The position numbers and the translations under genes are program-made. A DNA stretch of 64,000 nucleotides, taken from Oscarella lobularis. Taxonomy: Eukaryota > Porifera > Homoscleromorpha > Homosclerophorida > Oscarellidae. The stretch is from assembly GCF_947507565.1 (NCBI RefSeq), contig NC_089184.1, positions 496,001 through 560,000 on the forward strand, given 5' to 3'. The stretch's first letter is position 1; every line of letters starts with the position of its first letter. The notes under the pieces are model-generated. The model did no database searches. It was not told the DNA's origin and saw only the letters and a program-made list of their open reading frames with translations. Below, in pieces: positions 27,101 to 42,100 of the stretch.

Positions 27101-30100
27101 AGACGGGTGAAACGCTTTGGTTCAAAGTCGCATGCAATGACAAGGGCTCTCCTCCACTGAACGCGACTGCCACTGTCAACGTCAAAGTCCTGCCTCGAAA
27201 CGAGAATTGTCCGAACTTCACCAACGGCGGAAAGTATAGTGTGATAGTGAACGAGAGTTTGGCGATAGGAGAAGACCTATTGAGCGTTTCTGCCAGCGAT
27301 GCTGATAGTGGCGTAGACGGAGTCGTCACCTATTCAATACTCAGTGGAAATGACGACGGCACTTTTATCATCGATCCACGAACTGGTAAAATTTTGCTGA
27401 GCGCATCACTGGACTACGAGAAACGAATATGCTATGATTTGAAAGTTGATGCGGAAAATCGGGATTCGGCTCCTAGGTGCAATGTCACGGCTTCTGTGCG
27501 CATTTGCCTTCGAGATTTGAATGACGAAGCTCCGGTCATAAGTCCTAAGGCGGCTGCTCTGCTTCTCAGCGAAGACAAAGAAAAGGGAACGCTCGTACAG
27601 GACTTCAGCTGCTCTGACTTGGATCAAGGCCAAAGCGGAAAAACCGGTTTCCGAATCGAATCGGGAAACGACGAATCCGTTTTTGAATTGAACTCCACTT
27701 CAGGATCGCTGACGTTGAGAAAGCGCTTGGATTACGAATTGACCAAGTCCTACACTCTTCTTATCGTCTGCTTTGATTTCGGCGTACCTCGATTGGAATC
27801 TACGGCGACAGTGTCCGTAGCTGTTGGAGCCGTAAACGATCATTCGCCAACTTTTGCGAACGACACGTATATTACGTACGCGAAAGAAAGCACACCAGTT
27901 GGATCCAGCGTTCTTAGAATCTCGGCAACCGATGCGGACGACGGTGCGCATGGAATTCTGACGTACGCCTTTGCGCTTGGCAACGAGGACGGAACATTTG
28001 TCATCGACTCGACGACGGGAGTTATAAGTCTGGGAAAGCCTATTGATTTCGAGTCCAAAGCGTCGTACAATTTGACTGTCGAAGTGTCAGACACTTCTGG
28101 GGTTGGCTCTGGATCTAAATCAACTACAGCGAGCGTCGTCATTTACGTTCTCAACGAAAATGATAACACGCCTATTTTCTCTCCATCAGTGTACAGTTCT
28201 GAAGTCGAAGAAGAAAAAGACGTTGGCCAGTCTGTTGCTCGGGTTACTTGCACAGACGACGATGTTGGATCGTTTGGGGCAATAGACGTTAATATTACGG
28301 CTGGAAATGAAGAAAACGCTTTTGAGATTCTTTCACCATCTGGCCTAATTAGAACGGCAAAGAAACTGAATCTTGAAGACACTCCATTTTACTCTTTGAC
28401 CGTGACTTGCCAAGATGGCGGAGCTCCGCCCAAGTCGGCCACAGCTACTGTCGGCGTTCAAGTGCTTCCTGTGAATGAACACAGTCCAGTTTTTACAGAC
28501 TCCGGCAATTACACGACGCAAGTGTCAGAAAACGCATTTATTGGCTACGAGGTATACAAAGTCGAAGCAATCGATGCCGACTCTGGTCCCCAGGGTCAAG
28601 TTTTCTACTCTATAACGGGAGGAAACGCAGCTAAGCTATTTCAAGTGGATTATCGAACGGGAAGAATTAAGCTACAAGGCAGTCTCGATCGAGAAAAGCA
28701 AGACAGCTATAATCTGAATATTACGGCAACGGATCAAGCGTCCGTGATCAGTGCACGACGTTCTACAGTGGCTTCTCTCTCCATCAGCGTTGAAGACGGC
28801 AACGATCGTCCTATTTTCAATCCTTCTTTGTATACTACGACGATATCAGAGGAGTCACTTCGTGGCACTATCATCGTTCGAGTTTCCTGCACTGACAGCG
28901 ATATTGGTACGAATTCAATTATTTCCTTCGACATCACTTCAGGAAATTTCAACAGCACTTTTGCGGTCGATGCCTTTGGAAATGTTTCTTTGATAGGAAA
29001 TCTCGATTACGAGCAGAGATCGTCGTACAATCTTGGTTTGGTCTGCAAAGATCAAGGGTCGCCAAGCCTCTCTTCGAACGCCACCGTTATCATTGCCGTT
29101 TCCGGAACAAACGATCACAGTCCCGTTTTTGATCCTTCGTTCTATTCCGTGCGTATACCGGAAAATTCGACGGTGCGAGAGGACATTGTAACTGTGACAG
29201 CTACAGACGCCGATTTACACACTGGCGGGTCGGTCTTCTACGAAATAAGTGCCGGAAATGTTGGAAATGTTTTTCACATCGGACGAACGACGGGAAAGAT
29301 TGTGCTACGAGGATCTCTGGACAGGGAAACGCGTTCTTCCTACGTGCTCGGCGTTCGAGCGACGGACTCGGGCCTAAAATCGGCATCTGCAACTGTGAAC
29401 GTAACTATAACGGATGTGAATGACAATACCCCAGTGTTTTCCGATTCTCTCTACGCTGTCACTCTTCGAGAGGACAGCGTTGTGGGAGCGAGTGTTCTTC
29501 AGGTGACGGCAAGTGACGGAGATGATGGAGAAAATAAAGAACTGGTATTTTCCATCGTTGGTGGAAACGTCGGCGATGCATTTTCCATCGACGCTGCTAC
29601 CGGTTTAATCACTTTGAAACGAGTAGTAAACTGCGAGCAGCTGGCGTCGTACACTCTAACCGTTCAGGCGACCGATAAAGGAGCGATCCCACGAAGCGGA
29701 ACTGTCGTGATTATAATAACTATAAGAGGAGTCAATGAGTATCGGCCAAGCTTTGCCAAAGACTCCTACGTTGCCACTGCACTTGAAAATGCGCCTGTGA
29801 GCACGTTTGTTATCGATTTGAACGCAACTGATTCAGACTGCGGAAGCGACGGATCAATAACATACAGCATCAAGGACGATTCGCTTGGCTACTTTTCCGT
29901 CGATCCAGTGACGGGAATTGTTAGACTTGTCAGTTCAGCTCTTGACAGAGAGACTTATGCTCGCGTTTCTTTTGTCGTCGAGGCGCGAGACAACGGATTG
30001 CCGTCTCTATCGGGCAACACGACGGTTCATGTCGACGTTCTGGGCGAAAACGATAATGCGCCATCGTTTGTTGATTCGATCGTCGTAGTATCTGCAAACG

Positions 30101-33100
30101 AAAGTTCTCCTGTGGGAAGTTACGTGACAACCGTTCTGTGCGTCGACGGAGACCTGCCGAAAGATTTAGGTCTTACGTACAGTTTGAATTCGTCTGTTTT
30201 CAAGATCGATGCGATCAGCGGTCGCATCACTCTTGACGACCAGTTGGATTTCGAAGTACGGCAACTATATGAACTACGTCCTGTTTGCTATGATAGCGGA
30301 ATTCCACGCAAATCAGCTACAGGCACCGTTTACGTCACAGTGACAAATGTTGACGAAAGGGGACCCACCTTTAGTCCTCGCGCTTATGCAGCCGCTCTTG
30401 CTGAAGATTCGTCCGTGGGGGTGCTTGTCACCACCCTTACGGCAACAGATCCAGACTCGGCGATCCTTCAGTACACCATTCAGAATTCTTCCGCAATAGA
30501 CAACGCCTTTACAATTGACGCTTTGGGACGGATTTTCCAAGCGAGAACGCTGGATCGGGAAGACCGAGAAAAGTACGATTTTCTTGTCAGAGTGGAAGAA
30601 AATGGCGTCTTTGACTTCGCAGCCGTGCAAATAACTGTCACGGACGTAAACGACAACAGTCCTGTGCCATCTCCTGGAACGTACGCTGTGTCCGTTCTCG
30701 AAGGCGAGGTGCCCGAAGTAATATTGACTACCATAAAGTGTACGGACAGGGATCAAATATCGACGAATAATTCTAAAATTACTTACGCCATCACCGATGG
30801 AAACGAAGACAATTTCTTCTCTGTGTATCCCACAACCGGCATCTTCATAACTCGAGACATTTTGGATTACAATTACAAAACTGTCTACAATCTCGCTGTT
30901 GCCTGCTCCGACGCAGGAAATCCGCCGAGATCTGGAAAGGCTACAGTTACAGTCAACGTTCTGCCCAAAAACGATTTTCCACCTGTCTTTGAAGGACTTC
31001 CGTACAGGACCGTTGTATCAGAAGGGGTCTCAATTGGAACAAGCGTGATTCGAGTCAACGCTTCGGACAGTGATACAAACGACGTCATTTTGTTCAGCAT
31101 TTCCGGCGGAAACGAAGAAAATCGATTTGATATAGATCCAGCAACCGGTCTCATAATAGTGACTCGCTCTTTAGACCGGGAAACAACATCTGTGTACAAT
31201 CTTTTGATTAATGCCACAGATTCATATCTTTCGACGACGGCAAATGTGACGGTAACTGTGAGCGACGTCAATGACAACGCTCCCGTGTTTACTCCTGCTG
31301 TATATGCAGTCCAGCTGAACGAATCGGTCAAAAACGGTACAACTGCAGTCGAGGTGACGTCAACCGATAAGGATTCTGATCTCAACGCTCTTCTAACGTT
31401 CCAAATAACAAGCGGAGATCCTCTAAATGTTTTCGACATTGACGGAAGTGGACGGATAACCGTCGAAGGTGCTCTAAACCTCGAAGACACTGAGACATAC
31501 AATCTCGTTGTGACTGTTTCTGATTCGGGAAATCCTTCGTTGTCTGCTACAGCCCTCGTATCAATCTTTGTTCTGGGCGCCAATGAGCACAGGCCGCAGT
31601 TTGTTGATCCTACGCCGTATGTTTTCTCTATCAAAGAGGACGGAGCTTTGAATTCCATTGTCGGTACAGTGAGAGCTGTAGACAGCGATAAAAGTGTTCA
31701 CGGGCAAGTGAGCTACCTAATAAAATCAGGCAACGAAAAGGGGCATTTCGTATTAGACGCCAACTCGGGCGAACTGAAGATCGCCTCCGTCTTAGACAGA
31801 GAAACGACAGCTGAATATTCTCTTATCATTTCGGCAACGGATGGAAGTGGCTTTAGCACCGACGATACGGTCCAAATCAAATTGGAAGACGTCAATGACA
31901 ACGATCCTGTTTTTGATCCAACGGTGTATGTGACGTCTTTGGAAGAAGACAGCCCTTCAGGCACAAGGGTCGTTCAAGTAAACGCCAGCGATGCTGACTC
32001 GGGAACTAATGCCAAACTGAACTACACTATTCTATTTGGAGGACACGGAAAATTCGTTATCAACGACAATGGGTTGATTACTCTGTCAGACACTATCAAC
32101 TTTGAAATGCATAGCATTTACGCCTTGCTTGTCAACGCTATCGATAATGGACTCCCACCTCGAACTGCACAAGCGCAAGTAACTGTCAACGTGAATCCCA
32201 AGAACGAACACGCTCCAGAGTTCCAAAAGTCTTCATATGCCGTCCCAATTCCTGAGGATCGAGCTTTGGGCAGCGTCGTAGGCACCGTTCACGCCGACGA
32301 TTCTGATAATGGAATAAACGGAGAAGTGACGTACGCCATTGTCGGAGGCAACGAAGAAGCTAAATTTAGAATTGATGCAAATTCGGGTCGGATTTTCCTT
32401 GTTGCCTATCTCGACCGTGAAACTGTAGCGAAATATTCGCTCAATGTTTCGGCTTCCGACTCGGCTGTGTCATCACATAGAGTGCGAACGGCGTTCGTTT
32501 CGTTTGTCGTCAACGTAACCGACGTAAATGACAACTCGCCCGTCGGCGAAACGTTCTACAATGTCAGCCTTGAAGAAACGTCTGCTATTGGGGATTTCGT
32601 CACCAAGGTCAAATTTACGGATAAAGACGAAGGCGCTAATGGCGTACTAGAGTACAGCATTGCGGCGGGAAATACAAACGGAACGTTTAACATTGGAAAG
32701 ACAACTGGTGACGTGACTGTGGCGAAAAACGTCGACTTTGAAACAACCGAAGTCTACGTTCTTGATGTAGTCGTTAGAGATCTCGGTCAACCGTCCCTGT
32801 CTAGCAAAGCCGTCGTCGTTGTGGTGATTGTGGCCGCAAACGAACACGCTCCTCTATTTGATCAAGAGACGTACTTCAAAGACGTGAAGGAGGATATCAT
32901 TATAGGAAGTCTCGTAATTACCGTCTCGGCTTCAGACTCCGACGCTGGTGACGAAGGACAGGTGACGTACGCAATTGAGGCTGGAAACGACGGAGGACAC
33001 TTTGCTATTGGCAGTGTCACTGGTGATATTCGACTAATAGCAACTTTGGATAGAGAAACGACTTCAGTGTTCAATTTAACCGTACGGGCGACAGACGGAG

Positions 33101-36100
33101 CTGGTGTGGCAAAATCGGACACAGCGTTTGTGATCATTAATGTTTTGGATGTCAATGATAATCGCCCAGTGTTTCGTCCTGCTGTGTATAGCGCCTCTGT
33201 TTCCGAAGCAGCTTCGCCAGGACCAATCGATATCGTCTTACATTGCACAGATCAGGACAAGGAATTGAACGGCCAGATTTCCTATTCAATCGACTTATCT
33301 GTATCCGAATTTTCGGTGAATCGTTCAACTGGACGAATTTCACTTGTGTCAGCTTTGAATTTTGAAACTCGGAGCATTTACGCTTTCATTGCCACCTGCA
33401 AGGATTCCGGCACACCGTCCTTGACAGCCACTGCGACTGTCGGAATTCAAGTCACCCCGGTGAATAATCATTCGCCGATTTTTGTCAATCTTCCGTACGC
33501 GACTGAAGTGAGGGAAAACGAAACGATTGGAACTAGTGTATTCAAGGTTTCGGCTGAAGACGAAGATCTAGGAGTACACGGCATAGTCAAGTATTCAATA
33601 ATCGGAGGAAATGAAGAAAACAAGTTCCGAGTCGACTCTCTAACTGGTCAAGTGTCGCTCGCCGTTTCACTAGACAGAGAAAGAACAGACAGCTATAACA
33701 TAACCGTACAAGCAGACGACGGCAGTGAACCTGGAAGTCTGTCAGCGACAGCAGTGATCAAATTTACCGTTTTGGACGAAAACGACAACGTTCCAATTTT
33801 TGAGCCGTCTGTTTACGTCGCTTCTCTGGCAGAAACGGCGTCTATAGGAACAACTGTATCCACTGTCACTTGCAGCGATTTAGACGTTGGTGATAACGGG
33901 AAAATTTCATACAGCGTAATTGGCGATACGTTTGGTATTACGAACAATGGAGATTTACAATTGGAAAAGACGCTAGATGCCGAAACGACGTCGTTTTACC
34001 TGGTGACTGTAACCTGCACGGACAGTGGGGCTCGTCCTCTAACTGGAACGGCTTTCGTTTCTGTCACCGTTCAGTCGAAGAACGATCACGGTCCCATTTT
34101 TACGAGAAATGGAAGCTACTACGCAGCTGTATCCGAAGGAGCTGCAGTCGGAACTGAGGTTATCACTGTAAGTGCCTCTGATGCCGATGTCGGCGGTGGC
34201 GGAAAATTGTCTTATTCAATCACAGCCGGAAACGACGAACAAAAATTTCTCATCGACTCTGCATCGGGAAAAATCGTTCTCGCACGAAGTGTAGACAGAG
34301 AAACGAGTGATAAATACACTCTCATTATTACAGCAACAGATGACAGCACCGGAAGTGGAAGCGGCGATCAAGCCAAATCGTCGGCAGCTACCGTGGAAAT
34401 AACAATCAGTGACATAAACGAAAATCCTCTCTTCCGTCCAACTGTGTACGCCGTTAGTCTTTCTGAAACGGCCGTTCGAGGTAGCAGCGTCGTAACGGTC
34501 ACGTGTGCTGACGACGACGTAGGTGCAAAATCTGTTGTTTCCTATGCAATCGAATCGGGAAATGTGGGCAATGCGTTTGGAGTAAATTCGTCGTCTGGTC
34601 TGCTGACCGTGGAAGGTGATCTGAACTACGTCACGTACGACTTTTACACAATTGTAATCAATTGTTTTGACGGCGGATCTCCTTCTCTTTCTTCTGAGGC
34701 ACAAGTCACAGTGCAGCTGAACCAGGAGAATAGATACGCTCCGAAATTCGATCAATCTGTCTACGTCGTTCTTGGTTTGGAAGAGAACACAGCCGTCGGG
34801 ACAAGCGTCACGCGAGCAAATGCTACCGATGGCGATGGAACGAAAGTGACGTACACTATAGTCGATGGTGAAGATTACTTTGCTATTGACCAAGTATCCG
34901 GAGAGATCACACTTGCTCGGGAGCTAGATCGAGAAAAAATTGCCAACGTGGAAGCTAAAGTTTATGCGACCGACAGTGGATTACCTGCTAAGATAGATAT
35001 AGCAACATTGTTTGTCACTGTTGCGGATGTCAACGACGTCGACCCCGTTTTACTTCCTACGGTCTACACTGCTGCTTTGTTCGAAAATGCGACTGTGGGA
35101 TCGAGCGTCGTGACTATCCAGTGCTCCGACAGCGATGCCACGGCCCCCAACAACGCGACACTTATTTCCATCGACAACTCGACGAATCATTTTGCCGTTG
35201 ATTCGAAAACGGGACTTTTGACGGTGAAAACCGGATTAGATCTGGAATCGGTTTTATCGTACACAATTCAAGTGACGTGTACAGACGAAGGACAGCCGTC
35301 TCGATCAGCGGTGGGTCTCGTCGTGGTCCGCCTTCTCGGCGTAAACGAACACTCGCCCGAATTTGCGAAAAACTTCTACAGTTTCTCAATCGATGAAGAC
35401 CTTGCCATTGGTAGTCGCGTTGGAACCGTTTCGGCAGCTGACGACGATCTAGGTCTTTCTGGAACGGTGCGCTATTCGATCACAAACGGAGACTCCGAGC
35501 GCAACTTCGTAATCGACTCCTTCAATGGGGATATATATTTGCAGCGTTCCCTCGACTACGAAACGACGACTTTCTACCTGCTGACAATCACTGCAAAAGA
35601 TCAAGGTCTTCCGTCATTGTCAGCTATAGTGAACGTTAATATATCGCTTGTCGACGTGAATGACAACGCGCCTGCCTTTGCTCCGGCGATTTATAGTGTT
35701 TCCGTGAAGGAAGACGCATTGCCTGTACGCACCCTACTAAGAGTTACGTACAGTGACGTGGACTCTGGAAGCAACGGCGACGTGCGTCTTTTTATTAGCG
35801 GAGGCGATAGCAACAATACATTCGTTGCTACGGACAGCGGCGAAATTTTGCTAGCAAAGACTCTCGACTACGAGGAAACATCTTCTTACTTGCTGACCGT
35901 CAGAGCGGCGGATCGAGGGTCGCCTAGCCTCACAGGCGAAGCCAGAATTGCTGTTACCGTGACTAACGTGGATGAAAGCGCTCCCGTGTTTTCTCCGTCA
36001 GATACCTATATGGTTTCGCTGAAGGAGAACGCTACCCTAGGGACTTCGATTTTTCAGGTGTCTGCAACAGATCCCGACGGATTAGCGGTCACGTACAGCG

Positions 36101-39100
36101 TTTTACCGGGAAATGAGTCAGACTTCTTTCACATCGACCAAAACAGCGGAGAAATTCAAATTCGTCGTACGCTCGACAGAGAACTAAAGGCTACTTATAT
36201 TTTCTTTGTCGTTGCCACCGCCGGCTCTACTCAGAGCGTTGCTTCAGTCACAATCAGCGTAGAGGATGTCAATGACAACGATCCCGTTTTCGACCCGTCT
36301 GCGTATTCTGTGAGTGTCAGCGAACTGATTTCTACGGGAACAGTCATCGTTCGCACGACAGCTTCTGACAAAGACGATCTGTTTGGCAGATTGACATTCA
36401 ACATTACAAAAGGAAACGACGCGGGAAAATTCAGCATTGACAAGGACGGTTTTATTCTTCTTGATGAATTGCTAGACAGAGAAATTCAAGATCTCTATAC
36501 TCTGTCTGTTTTGGCGTACGACAATGGCACTCCTTCAAGATCGGGCTCTGCCGTCGTCAGCATTGCCGTTCGGCCAGAAAATGAATTCGTTCCAGTATTT
36601 ACAGGCAATGGTCAATACTCAAGCAGCGTATTCGAGAACTCGACAGTAGGACAATCTGTTGCTACAATCAGTGCGACGGACGCCGATGGAGATCGCGTGC
36701 GGTATAGTTTTGTCTCTGGTAGTCTCGTTGACGGCCCGTTTCTTCTCGACCAGTACTCCGGCCTGCTATCTCTTCGCACTTCTCTGAACAGAGAGGCTCA
36801 AGCAACGTATAACATTTCTCTCATAGCAGTAGACACCTCAACATCGGGCTCTAAAACTGGCAGTGCGACTATATTCGTCGAAGTTCTCGATGTCAACGAC
36901 AATTCGCCCACCTGCACTCCATCAGCGTATGTCGCACAATTGAGAGAAGATTCTTCTGTTGGGTCTTTTGTTGTCGCTTTGACTTGTTCTGATTTGGACA
37001 TTGGTGCCGATGGGCAGATTTCCTACAGCATAACAAGCGGAAATGAAAACAGTACTTTCGGTATTTCATCCGGAGGAAGAGTCGCTCTTCAAAAATCACT
37101 GGATCTAGAAAACGTAGCAAATTATTTGCTCACAATCGAAGTGCGAGACGGAGGTGAACCACGCCTACTGACGAGGGTAACCGTTTCCGTAAATGTGCTC
37201 GATGTCAACGAAGAGTCTCCCGTGTTTACACCGAGTCCCAATTACGTGGTCAGCGTTTTTGAAAATGCGACTGTCGGCACACGAGTGGCTACCGTGTCGG
37301 CAACCGACGAAGACGGCTCTGGCTCAGGTGCCGTTGTACGGTACGAACTAGCCGCCAACGGAAACTCTAGCGCCTTTCAAATCGATTCGCGTTCCGGCGA
37401 CATTCTTTTAGTGCGGAGTCTAGATCGAGAAGCAAGGAACAATCTTTTGCTAACGATAAGAGCAATTGATCTCAGCCCTACTCCAAGGACTTCGATCGCC
37501 CTCGTGACTGTTCTGGTGAATGACGTCAACGACAACTCGCCGATATTCGATCCCACTTTATACGTCGTCAGAATCGTCGAAAATGTTCCACTAACGACGT
37601 CTATTGCGAGAGTCTCGGCATCAGACAAAGATTTGGGCGACAACGGACGTTTTGATTACTCTATATCTGGAGGAAACGCCGCCAATCTGTTTACCATTGA
37701 TCCTACGACGGGAATAGTTTCGGTGAACGGACAAATCGACTACGAGACGACGCCGTTCTATCTACTGACAATACGCGCTACCGATCGAGGAAGTCCGGCT
37801 TTGTTTTCCGAGGCACGTCTTTCTATCGCTGTGACCGGCGTCAACGAAGAAGTGCCTAGATTTACGCCGTCGTCAGTCTATAATCCACCATCTTTACGCG
37901 AAGACACTGCCGTCCACAGTTTTGTTGTCAGTGTCCAAGCAGAGGACGGTGATCTTGGATCCGACGGCGAATTGAGCTACTCGATTGCGAGCGGAAACGA
38001 TGGAGGAACGTTTAGTCTTGATCCGGCCAGTGGTAACATTACGCTTGTATCGTCGTTGGACTACGAAGCAGAAAAATCGTACGTTCTCATCGTTTTGTCG
38101 ACTGACGGGTCTATAAGCAACCCGAAAACCGGCACTGGAACGGTAATAATTACAGTTTCGGACGTCAATGACAACGCGCCGTACTTCGATCCTGCCGTCT
38201 ATTCGGCGACGGTTTCGGAAAGCGTTTCGGTTGGAGTGAGCGTCACGACAGTTACGTGCCTCGACAAAGATTCCGGTCTGAACGGCGACGTGACGCTAAG
38301 TATCAATACTACTACTCGCAACGGATCCCAACTTCTTGTGCCAAACAAATTTAGGATCGATCAGTTGGGCGTCGTGTACGTAGAGAAAACTCTCGATGCT
38401 GACACAGTTGCCACGTACTCTTTGCTTGTGACTTGTGAGGACAAGGGCATTGCCAGTCGCACAGCTACCGCAGATCTTACAATCCAACTTAGTCAAGCCA
38501 ACGAGCACGCTCCCGTTATTTCGAACTCTCTTGGTCTGCTGTTGGGTGTTGAAATCAGCGAATATGCGCCGCTAGGCACAGTTGTATTCGATTTCAATGC
38601 AACGGACGGCGACAGCGGCGTTCAGGGAGAAGTGACGTTTTTCATAGACAGAGTCGAACCGATAAACGTCGACGTTTTCGACATCGATGCCAACACCGGG
38701 GTGCTATACCTGCGCGACTCTTTGGACTATGAAGTGCACCGGTATTATGCCGTAACTGTGAAAGCGCGGGATAAGGATCCAATAGCTCCGAAAGAAAGCG
38801 CTCCCCGTCTTTTAGTGATTAACGTTCAAGACGAAAATGACAATCCTCCCGTTTTTAAGCCGGCCGTGTATGCGGAGTCTTTGCCTGAGAACTCGGCCCT
38901 GTTTTCCTCGGTCGTCATTCTCACCACGACCGATGCTGACTCGCCCACCGTCAATCAAAGAATAGACTATTCTATTTTGTCCGGGAACGATTACGGCTCT
39001 TTCCGCCTATTGGTCGACGCCATCATCGTAAACAAACCGCTGGATTCGGAGAATGTTTCTGATTACACGCTCGTTGTCGTCGCCAAGGACAACGGCGTTC

Positions 39101-42100
39101 CACCGCTGAGCTCAACAGCCACAGTCTCTGTGCACATCGAACCGGTCAACGATTTTCCACCTGAATTTGAAAACCGTGTTTATAATGCACTTGTCTCTGA
39201 AGGGTCATCAGTCGGTACTCCGGCCGTAACCGTTAGGGCAATCGATGACGATTTCGGAAGTCATGGAACTGTTTCGTACGAAATCGTAAGCGGGAACGAG
39301 GCAAATAAATTCCTTATCGATTCATTTTCGGGCGAAATAATTGTCGCTGGAAGTCTGGACAGAGAATCTGTCGACACCTACAACCTCGTAGTTCGCGCCA
39401 CCGACACAGCTGAGGACGGCAAGCAGAAATCTGGCCAAGCAGACGTCATCATCAAAGTATCGGACGTGAACGATAATGTTCCTACGTGCGTGCCGTCTGT
39501 GCTTTCGGTCATTGAGGCAGAAAATTTGGCTGTGGGGACTACGGTTGTTGAGACTAACTGTTCCGACGCTGACATCGGAGAAAATGGTCTCCTTGCATAC
39601 AGTATTAGTGGCTCTGTATCCCTGCCTTTTGTCATCAATGGTACAACAGGAGTCATAAGCCTCGAGAGAAGGCTTGACCTCGAAGTGGATGGCTCCTACC
39701 AATTTTCCGTTCAGGTTAGTGATTTTGGCAATGAGTCGCTGTCGTCGTCAGTGCAAGTGAGCGTTTTGGTGTCCGCCGTCAACGAATTCTATCCGGAATT
39801 CAGCGCCTCTTCTTTCTCTGCTTCAATAATTGAAACGGCCTCGACGGGAGTCTCTGTTGTTCGAGTTGTTGCATCAGATAGAGATGTCGGCCGTCAGGGA
39901 GAAGTACTCTATAGCATTGCGTCTGGCAATGAAGACAACGTCTTTTTCATCAATGAACGCACAGGACTCATCACGCTACACGCTGTACTGGACAGGGAAA
40001 CGAAGGATCTTTACCAGCTCACGATCAATGCTACAGACAATGCAAAATATCCTACTCCCGTTCACTTCAACACGACAACTGTGACAATTACCGTACTCGA
40101 TAGCAATGACAATGATCCAACCTTTGATCCTGCTGTCTACACGGCTGTGGTGACGGAAGGAAGAGACGTCGGTAGCGTGTTGGCTACAGCATACTGCACC
40201 GATCAGGACATTGGGACTAACGCCGAAGTGAGGTACGCAATCATCGGTGAAAACGGTACCTCGACGCTTGGATCTGGCTCTGGTGACGGTTCGTACTTCG
40301 AAATTGACCCGGTCAGCGGAAACGTTTCTTTGCGTCTGCCTTTGGACTATGAGGAAAATGCTGTCTTCACAGCTCAACTACGATGCACGGATCAAGGAGT
40401 TCCTGCAAGATCTTCTTCAGGCGGATTTCTTTCCGTCACAGTTGTTCCTGTCAACGATTTTAGTCCCGTTTTTAGTCAGCCGGAATTTCAAAGGAGCGTC
40501 TTTGAGAACGCGACTATTGGAACCACTGTAGCCCATGATACTGCTACAGATGATGATGTAGGCCCCGAAGGAGAAATACTATATGCCATTGTAGCTGGAA
40601 ACGAGGCCGGAAAATTTGCCATTGATGAGAAAACAGCGGATATAATCTTAGTCTCGTCCTTAGACAGGGAAACAGAAAATAGCTACACGCTGCTTATACG
40701 AGCTTCCGATAGAGCCTCGCTTCCATCTCGAGTGAGGTCTGCGTTTGTAAACGAAACTTTCACCGTACTGGACGTGAACGACAACTCCCCTGTTTTTGAT
40801 CCCACTCTTTACACCACTTACATTGGAGAATCGACCGCAATCGGCGATTTCATTTTGCAAGTAACTGCGACCGACAAAGACTCAGGAATCAATGGAAACG
40901 TAACGTACAGTATCACAGACGGAAACAAAAACAACACTTTCACTATTGATGGTCAAACGGGAAAAGTTTCTCTTGCCCAGCTTCTGAGTATAGAGAACCA
41001 AGTGTCTTACACATTGACTGTGACGGCTATTGACGGATCGTGGCCGTACAACTCTGACACAGCCACCGTCATCATTCAGATTATTCCAGACTTGGTCAAC
41101 GACTATGCTCCCAAATTTGATGCTCTTCCAGGCGGCTATTCTGCTGCTCTATTTGAAAACAGCACAATCGGCACTTCCGTCCTTAGCGTTAGTGCTATAG
41201 ACTTGGATCTTGGCTCTCCCGGCGACGTTACCTATTCGATCACGACCGGCAACAGTGAAAACAAGTTCCAGATTGATAGTCGAACTGGAAGAATAGACAT
41301 CAGAGACGGATTAGATCGAGAAACGTCTTCATCGTATCGCCTTGTTGTCACGGCAACAGATGGAGCCTTGCCGCCACTAGTAGCAAAATCCAGTCAGGAA
41401 GATGTCCTAATAACCATCTTGGATGTCAATGACAATGCGCCAACTCTATCGCCTGCTATATACGCTGCAAACATTGCTGAAAATGCTGCTAATGGAACGG
41501 TTGTTGACCGAATTTTTGCCACTGATCGCGATGAGGGAATGAATGCTCAACTCGGCTATCTCATCGAAACTGGAAATGCCGATGCACTCTTTTCCATCAA
41601 TTCAACAGGATTTGTCATAGTCTCTGGAGTGATCGATTTCGAAAAAACGGCAGCGCACCAACTGCAAATAGTCGTTTACGACCACGGAACGCCGAGTCTT
41701 TCCTCTACAGCACAACTGACCGTAATTGTCGACTCTGAGAACGAATTTGCGCCGGAATTCACCGAAGGCGGTCTTTATCAAGCAAACGTCAGTGAAAGCG
41801 CTACTACCGGTACTGTGATCTTGCAAGTTTCGGCTGTTGACAAGGATGGCAGTGATAGAAGTCCTCTCACGTATAAAATTATAGCGGGAAATGATGCAAA
41901 CAAATTTTCAATTGATTCACTTTCGGGCCAAGTGTTCCTGAGAGAAACTCTAGACCGCGAGACAAATAATACCTATCAACTTATGATTGCCGTTTACGAC
42001 ACCGTTCCTTCAGATTTAGCCAAATCAGCAACAGCATCTGTCACAATTTCCGTTTTGGACGTCAACGACAATAGTCCCGTTTTCTCGTCAGTGGTTTATT

